Of a stretch of 15,712 nt of DNA, positions 13,097 to 15,712 are shown piece by piece. The notes beneath the pieces were generated by a model, which was given only the letters and a program-made list of their open reading frames with translations, did no database searches and was not told the DNA's origin. The position numbers and the translations under genes were made by a program. Numbering within the stretch: position 1 is the stretch's first letter; every line of letters starts with the position of its first letter. Source of the stretch: Oscillibacter sp. (lineage in GTDB: Bacteria; Bacillota; Clostridia; Oscillospirales; Oscillospiraceae); NCBI GenBank assembly GCA_009773995.1, contig VSMY01000066.1, positions 1 through 15,712 of the forward strand. The letters are read 5' to 3'.

Positions 13097-14263
13097 ATGT
13101 ACCGGATTAAAACGTTCAACAAAATCGCCCCCCAGGGGCTGGAGCGGCTGGACCCCGCCCGCTATCAGGTGGGGGAGGACGCAGCGGAGGAGGAGGGCAT
13201 CCTGGTCCGCTCCGCCAATCTGCTGGAGTACGCTTTCCCGGACAGCCTGCTGGCCATCGCACGGGCAGGGGTGGGTGTGAACAACATCCCCTTGGAGCGC
13301 TGCTCGGAAAAGGGCATTGCCGTCTTTTCCACCCCTGGGGCCAATGCCAACGCCGTCAAGGAGCTGGTCCTCTGCGCCATGCTGATCTCTTCCCGGGATG
13401 TCACCGGCGCGGTGCGCTGGGTGAAGAATCAGGCCGCCTCCGGCGTGGAGGTGGAAACCGTAGTGGAGAAGGGCAAGGCCGCCTTCGTGGGCCCGGAGCT
13501 CTACCGGAAGGCCCTGGGCGTCATCGGCCTGGGGGCCATCGGCTCCCTGGTTGCCAACGTGGCCCTGGATTTGGGCATGGACGTGTACGGCTACGACCCC
13601 TTCCTCTCCGTGGACGCCGCCCTGCGGCTGGACCGCCATGTCCACGTGGTCCGGGACGTGAACGAGCTCTATAAAAAGGCGGACTATATCACCGCCCACA
13701 TCCACTTCAACGAAAAGACCCGCCACATGATTGGCCCGGAGGCCTTCGGCGCCATGAAGCCCGGCGTCCGGCTCATCAACCTGGCACGGGGCGGCATCGT
13801 GGACGACGAGGCGCTGCTCGCCGCCCTGGACGCGGGAAAGGTGACAGCATACGTCACCGACTTCCCCACCAACAAGCTGGTGGAAAATCCCCATGTGGTA
13901 GCCATGCCCCATCTGGGAGCCTCCACCCCGGAGAGCGAGCAGAACTGCGCCGTCATGGCGGCGGAGGAGCTGCGGGACTACCTGGAGAACGGGAACATCA
14001 AAAACTCCGTGAACCTCCCCGACGTGTACCTGGACCGGAGCGGGGCCCAGCGGCTCTGTGTCCTGCATAAAAACATCCCCGCCATGCTGGCCAACATCAC
14101 CGCCCTCCTCAGCCGGGACGGCGTGAACGTGGAAAACCTGAGCAATAAGAGCAAGGGGGACTACGCCTATACCCTGGTGGACCTGGGGGCCAGGGTGGAG
14201 CCCGCCGTTCTGGAGGATTTGAAGCGCCTGTCCAACGTCATCCGGGTGCGGGTTATTGATTAA
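13097..14263 (+). CDS. serA: D-3-phosphoglycerate dehydrogenase, short ACT-domain type
   Basis: Cytoplasmic NAD-dependent enzyme that oxidises 3-phosphoglycerate to 3-phosphohydroxypyruvate, the first step of serine synthesis. At 388 residues it is the compact form: catalytic domain, Rossmann domain and one C-terminal ACT domain (about 318-388), probably for serine feedback. Seen: GLGAIG (144-149) with D167 as NAD-selecting acid, LARGGIVDD (229-237) with catalytic R231, and PHLGASTPESEQNC (271-284) with H272. The Glu that normally completes the Arg-Glu-His triad appears replaced: the loop reads YVTDFPTNKL, with N259 where E. coli SerA has E269. From memory this TDFP loop is usual in the clostridial branch. 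ATG 13097 follows GGAGG. The mscS-type gene begins 38 bases after the stop with no terminator between. serC is not in the window. Another 2-hydroxyacid dehydrogenase activity cannot be excluded. Confidence 0.9.
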   Translation: MYRIKTFNKIAPQGLERLDPARYQVGEDAAEEEGILVRSANLLEYAFPDSLLAIARAGVGVNNIPLERCSEKGIAVFSTPGANANAVKELVLCAMLISSRDVTGAVRWVKNQAASGVEVETVVEKGKAAFVGPELYRKALGVIGLGAIGSLVANVALDLGMDVYGYDPFLSVDAALRLDRHVHVVRDVNELYKKADYITAHIHFNEKTRHMIGPEAFGAMKPGVRLINLARGGIVDDEALLAALDAGKVTAYVTDFPTNKLVENPHVVAMPHLGASTPESEQNCAVMAAEELRDYLENGNIKNSVNLPDVYLDRSGAQRLCVLHKNIPAMLANITALLSRDGVNVENLSNKSKGDYAYTLVDLGARVEPAVLEDLKRLSNVIRVRVID

Positions 14264-14301
14264 ATATCTTTTATAAAGCAATTAAATAAGGAGGGACGCC
14301 T

Positions 14302-15117
14302 GTGTTCGATCTGAACGGGGCCCTGGAGCGGTTTGCCGGGAAGCTGGCTCTGGAGAACATCCTGGCCGCCGCCGTCACGCTGCTGGTGTGCATGGTGGCG
14401 GTGCGCCTGCTGCTGAAGCTGGCCCGCCGCCTCCTTCTCCGGACGAAGCTGGAGGAGCGCATCCGGCGCTATATCCTGCTGCTGGTCAAGCTGCTGCTGT
14501 ATACCCTGACGGTGGTGTTTACCGCCGGGAGCCTGGGCGTCAACATGACCTCCCTGGTGGCCCTGCTGTCCGTTGGCTCCCTGGGGGTCACGCTGGCGGC
14601 GGAGGACATCCTGGGCAACGTGGCCGGGGGACTGGTGATTTTGTCCTCCCATCCCTTTGCCATCGGGGATTTCATTGAGTCCGGCGGGGTCTCCGGCACG
14701 GTGGAGGAGATCAGCCTGAACCACACGCGGCTGATCACGCCGGACGGCCTGACGGCTCTGCTGCCCAACAAGGAACTGGCGGCCTCCAAGGTGACGAACT
14801 ACACGCTCCTGGGCCGCCGGAGAATCGTCTGGAAGATGAGCGCGGCCTACGATGCGCCCACGGAGGCGGTGAAGGCCGCCTGCCTTCGGGCGGTGGAGGC
14901 CACGGAACACATTCTGGAAGATCCGGCCCCGGCGGTATACCTGACGGCGTTTGGCGAGAGCGGCATTGACTTCACCGTTTACTGCTGGGCGTCGGCGGAG
15001 GACTTCTGGACCACTCAGTTCGCCTTGGCGGAGAACCTGCGGGCGGAGTTCGCCAAAGCGGGGGTGGAGATTCCCTACAACAAGCTGGATGTGCATATCA
15101 CGGAAGCCCTAAAGTGA
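14302..15117 (+). CDS. Small-conductance mechanosensitive channel, MscS family
   Basis: Inner-membrane heptameric channel that opens under membrane tension to release osmolytes; 271 residues, close to E. coli MscS. TM1 is about 18-38, TM2 about 57-77, and the pore-lining TM3 begins near 83 and runs into the family hallmark GVTLAAEDILGNVAGGLVIL (95-114). The beta domain begins FAIGDFIESGGVSGTVEEI (119-137), followed by LPNKEL (154-159). The C-terminal alpha/beta domain ends with the typical GVEIPYNKLDVHI (254-266). The start is GTG 14302 with AAGGAGGG six bases upstream. It follows serA by 38 bases without a terminator, so read-through from the serA promoter is likely. It is closed by a hairpin terminator. 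Confidence 0.94.
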   Translation: MFDLNGALERFAGKLALENILAAAVTLLVCMVAVRLLLKLARRLLLRTKLEERIRRYILLLVKLLLYTLTVVFTAGSLGVNMTSLVALLSVGSLGVTLAAEDILGNVAGGLVILSSHPFAIGDFIESGGVSGTVEEISLNHTRLITPDGLTALLPNKELAASKVTNYTLLGRRRIVWKMSAAYDAPTEAVKAACLRAVEATEHILEDPAPAVYLTAFGESGIDFTVYCWASAEDFWTTQFALAENLRAEFAKAGVEIPYNKLDVHITEALK

Positions 15118-15122
15118 GAATG

Positions 15123-15160
15123 GCCCCGACGCGTATAACGCGCCGGGGCTTCCTGTTTTT
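15123..15160 (+). terminator. Rho-independent terminator after the MscS-type gene
   Basis: Stem of 6 + 4 bp with one A/C mismatch (15123-15133 with 15139-15149) and a 5-base loop. TTCCTG then TTTTT (15156-15160) follow. The offset T-run makes it slightly less than ideal. Confidence 0.78.
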
Positions 15161-15178
15161 CATGAACGGGGAAAGACG

Positions 15179-15712
15179 TTACTCCACGGGTCCGACGATG
15201 GTCCCGTCGTCCTTTTCCTTCTCCAGGCCGCTGGCGATCCGAAGGAGCAGGAAGCCCATCAGAGTCAGGGCCCCTCCGGCGTAAAGGAGGAGGGAGGAGA
15301 GGTAGGCGCTGCCGTCCGCCAGGGAGGCGGCGCAGAGAACCAGGGACCCGGCGGCGTAAAAGCCGAAGCGCCGGGTCTGCCCCGCCTGAAAAGCGAAGGA
15401 GCTGAGCCGGTAAAAGCTCAGAGTCATGAACACCAGGGCCAGCAGCTCCACGTAGTACATGGTCAGAGAGGGATTCACGGAGTCGATGCGGTAGGTCAGC
15501 ACCAGCCGCACCACCAGCGCCGCCACCGGCAGCAGGGTAATGGCGGCGGGGGCCTTGTGCTTCGGCCCGCCCTCCCGGCGGCGGCAGCCCGCCAGCACCG
15601 GGAACAGCGACGCGGCGGCGGCCAGGGTCAAAACGACCAGCAGCGTCTGTCCCTGGGGAGAGAAGCCCAGCCCTCCCGCCCGGAGGATGCCGTAAATGGC
15701 GGCCTGGAGGAG
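15179..15712 (-). CDS. Multi-TM membrane protein (5' end outside window)
   Basis: The reading frame on the - strand is open to the window edge, so the N-terminus is missing; 177 residues are visible before TAA. An internal TTG near 15631 has no ribosome binding site and is not taken as the start. About five hydrophobic segments are visible (around GQTLLVVLTLAAAASLFPVL, AAITLLPVAALVVRLVL, YYVELLALVFMTLSFY, FYAAGSLVLCAASLA and LLLYAGGALTLMGFLLL), with short basic cytosolic loops (CRRREGGPKHK; QTRRF) and a hydrophilic end. No catalytic motif is seen and I do not recognise the family. It converges on the MscS-type gene. Confidence 0.7.
   Translation of the reverse strand, partial: LLQAAIYGILRAGGLGFSPQGQTLLVVLTLAAAASLFPVLAGCRRREGGPKHKAPAAITLLPVAALVVRLVLTYRIDSVNPSLTMYYVELLALVFMTLSFYRLSSFAFQAGQTRRFGFYAAGSLVLCAASLADGSAYLSSLLLYAGGALTLMGFLLLRIASGLEKEKDDGTIVGPVE

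Noticed and set aside
13070..14281. 403-codon open frame on the - strand
   Set aside because: Lies exactly opposite serA, which has unambiguous catalytic motifs. Composition is His/Gln/Val/Gly-rich, typical of the antisense of a GC-rich gene; no ribosome binding site.
1..15712. tRNA, rRNA, CRISPR array, transposase, att sites or known riboswitch
   Set aside because: Looked for characteristic motifs on both strands by eye and found none. A covariance-model scan was not possible, so small RNAs cannot be excluded.

Overview
The window looks like chromosomal DNA of an endospore-forming, high-GC member of the Clostridia, most likely an Oscillospirales/Oscillospiraceae gut bacterium. The signs are an SLH-anchored S-layer type protein, a spoVAE spore-channel gene, strong AGGAGG-type ribosome binding sites, sigma-A promoters with extended -10 elements, short intergenic spaces and GC-rich third codon positions. 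The taxonomy is inferred from gene style; there is no rRNA or other marker gene.

Layout. (1) 1-4865: 3' part of a very large SLH-domain surface protein on the + strand, closed by a textbook terminator. (2) 4946-7032: an accessory-looking block with an orphan phage-tail-like gene (- strand), an AT-rich control region, and a two-gene + strand unit encoding an ImmA/IrrE zinc protease and an unrecognised two-TM membrane protein, both visibly poorer in GC than their surroundings. (3) 7129-9209: spoVAE, then a NodB-fold lipoprotein and cytidine deaminase (cdd) in one operon. (4) 9255-10517 (- strand): an overlapping three-gene operon of a small two-TM protein, a YbjQ-family protein and an MBL-fold hydrolase. 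(5) 10697-11431: a PilZ (c-di-GMP receptor) gene, divergent from region 4. (6) 11497-12391 (- strand): a membrane-tethered MerR-family regulator overlapping a gene for a second small two-TM protein. (7) 12515-12895 (- strand): an unrecognised 126-aa protein. (8) 13097-15117: serA (short, ACT-domain type) followed by an MscS-type channel. (9) 15179 to the window end (- strand): an incomplete multi-TM protein.

Most interesting points. First, the MerR protein carries a C-terminal two-TM module with the tail pattern L-x-x-R-x-x-E-I-x-x-G-E-x-[DE]-x-A-x-x-Y at the very C-terminus. The small protein encoded with it has the same design, and so does the small protein of the YbjQ/MBL operon 1.2 kb away. 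The MerR gene is preceded by a classic MerR-type promoter (19-bp spacer, perfect 7-bp dyad) whose -10 hexamer overlaps the upstream ATG. This implies autoregulation and a downstream TTG start with an excellent Shine-Dalgarno. Together these suggest an autoregulated, membrane-tethered one-component system with free-standing copies of its membrane module. Second, the GC-poor ImmA/IrrE protease plus membrane protein pair has its own strong promoter, lacks the usual HTH repressor partner, and sits beside a tail-like gene, so it may be a small transferred stress or defence unit.

No tRNA, rRNA, CRISPR array, transposase or attachment site was recognised. All functional assignments rest on reading motifs by eye; no database search was run.
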